A DNA stretch of 24,152 nt from CAYYMX01 sp964473045. GTDB taxonomy: Bacteria > Pseudomonadota > Alphaproteobacteria > Methylaequorales > Methylaequoraceae. The DNA lies in the NCBI GenBank assembly GCA_964473045.1, contig CAYYMX010000013.1, forward strand, positions 1 to 24,152. Reading direction: 5' to 3'. Positions within the stretch are counted from its first letter, which is position 1, and each line of letters opens with the position of its first letter. Below the pieces are notes generated by a model. That model was not told where the DNA came from. It saw only the letters and a program-made list of their open reading frames with translations, and did not search any database. A program made the position numbers and the translations under genes. Below, in pieces: positions 23,219-24,152 of the stretch.

Positions 23219-24129
23219 TACATTAAAAATGAGTCAAAAACTAAAATTAAAAAGACCAAATATAAATATAATATTGAATATTTAAATAATTTTGGGGCAT
23301 AAAGCATTGAGTCATTATCTTCAGTCTTGAATAACTTGTAGGCTAAAAAAACAAAGTAAACATTTAGTAGTAATGATGAAATTAGGTAAACATGACCAGA
23401 AAAATTTAAATAGTATGGTAATAATGAAATGATTGATAATAAAATAGAATATATTAAAATTTGAGCTTTTGTTTTTTCTCTTCCACTTACAACTGGTAAC
23501 ATTGGAACGTTTGCCTTTGAATATTCAGTATCTTTGTATAAAGAAAGAGCCCAAAAGTGAGGGGGTGTCCAAATAAAAATAATAGCAAATAACAGAATCG
23601 GGAATAAACTTATGTCACCAGTTGTACATGCCCAACCAATTACTGGAGGAAATGCTCCAGCAGCTCCACCTATAACAATGTTGTGGGGTGTTCTTCTTTT
23701 TAACCAGATTGTGTAAATAAAAATGTAAAAAGCTATTGAAAAGGCGAGCAAAAAAGCAGCAAAATAATTTACTGACAAACCTAAAATTACTATTGAAACT
23801 ATTGACAAAACAATCCCAAATCCTAAGGCATCATAAGCATCAATCTTTCCCATAGGTATTGGTCTTTTCTTGGTCCTATCCATTAGCGCATCTATATCCC
23901 TATCATACCACATATTAATTGCTCCAGAAGCTCCGGCACCTAAGGATATACAAAAAATTGACAACACAAAGAAAAAAGGATGCATATTTATTGGGGACAG
24001 TAGCAAACCACATACCGACGTAAAAATAGCTAATGCCATCACCCTAGGTTTTAGCAAGGTAAAAAAATCACTAACAGAGCTCTGGGAACTAAAAAAGTGA
24101 GTTTGGTGCTTGGCGGATCTTGATTTCAA
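23218..24129 (-). CDS. ctaB: Protoheme IX farnesyltransferase (heme O synthase)
   Basis: This UbiA-family membrane prenyltransferase attaches a farnesyl group to heme B, giving heme O, the precursor of heme A. Visible are the start of the membrane part, 'DFFTLLKPRVMALAIFT', the first Asp-rich prenyl-diphosphate site NMWYDRDIDALMDRTKKRP, the second site DTEYSKANVPMLPVV and about nine hydrophobic helices. I chose TTG at 24129 because a GGAGG SD stands five bases before it. Another TTG at 24141 is in frame but would precede that SD; an in-frame TAA at 24147-24145 sets the limit. It is the first gene of the visible oxidase assembly chain ctaB-coxF-like-ctaG-coxC-surf1-thrC. Confidence 0.96.
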   Translation of the reverse strand: MKSRSAKHQTHFFSSQSSVSDFFTLLKPRVMALAIFTSVCGLLLSPINMHPFFFVLSIFCISLGAGASGAINMWYDRDIDALMDRTKKRPIPMGKIDAYDALGFGIVLSIVSIVILGLSVNYFAAFLLAFSIAFYIFIYTIWLKRRTPHNIVIGGAAGAFPPVIGWACTTGDISLFPILLFAIIFIWTPPHFWALSLYKDTEYSKANVPMLPVVSGREKTKAQILIYSILLSIISLLPYYLNFSGHVYLISSLLLNVYFVFLAYKLFKTEDNDSMLYAPKLFKYSILYLYLVFLILVFDSFLM

Positions 24130-24134
24130 ACCTT

Positions 24135-24139
24135 CCTCC
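24135..24139 (-). promoter_or_regulatory. Shine-Dalgarno that decides the ctaB start
   Basis: The minus strand reads GGAGG five bases before the TTG at 24129, favouring this start over the in-frame TTG at 24141. Confidence 0.6.
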
Positions 24140-24152
24140 AAAGGTTAAGCTA

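Overview
The window is a gene-dense, AT-rich chromosomal segment. Its gene order and proteins point to a streamlined marine-type alphaproteobacterium, of the kind seen in low-GC SAR11-like, HIMB59/AEGEAN-169-like or SAR116-like lineages; which one cannot be decided from sequence alone. Supporting features are the split F0 ATP synthase operon with separate b' and b subunits, the ctaB-small ORF-ctaG-coxC-surf1-thrC cluster, and mutY next to a DUF721 gene, a dsbA-like gene and smc. Genes abut or overlap by 1-12 bp and the largest intergenic gap is about 140 bp. No tRNA, rRNA, CRISPR array, IS element or prophage gene was seen.

Region 1 (1-4304) is the most accessory-looking part. A periplasmic PQQ-dependent alcohol dehydrogenase (minus strand) is followed, after a strong intrinsic terminator, by a two-heme cytochrome c. 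Around them are three solenoid proteins of different families: ankyrin, Sel1-like and pentapeptide. The dehydrogenase keeps the metal/PQQ-site Glu, Asn and Asp and has an extra Asp two residues after the catalytic one (Asp325/Asp327). In this superfamily that predicts lanthanide rather than calcium use. It is not an ordinary XoxF by length or sequence.

Region 2 (4370-8717) holds rnhB and a convergent minus-strand operon of mutY, a PepSY protein, an OmpR-type regulator and a PhoQ-like histidine kinase, the four joined by overlaps or 2-nt gaps. mutY and the DUF721 (DciA-like) gene diverge with overlapping ATG codons, and a good mutY promoter candidate lies inside the DUF721 gene.

Region 3 (8385-16594, all plus) runs from DUF721 through a dsbA-like gene, smc, atpI-atpB-atpE-atpF'-atpF, thrB and rnhA. 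It links chromosome maintenance, the membrane sector of ATP synthase and threonine synthesis.

Region 4 (16591-24152) has peroxiredoxin and dsbD on the minus strand and yqgE on the plus strand. It ends in the minus-strand cytochrome oxidase assembly cluster (heme O synthase, a 30-residue CoxF-like membrane peptide, Cox11/CtaG, subunit III, SURF1) ending in thrC. The aa3-oxidase assembly genes and the F0 sector put much of the respiratory-chain machinery in one window, and thrB and thrC supply the last two steps of threonine synthesis.
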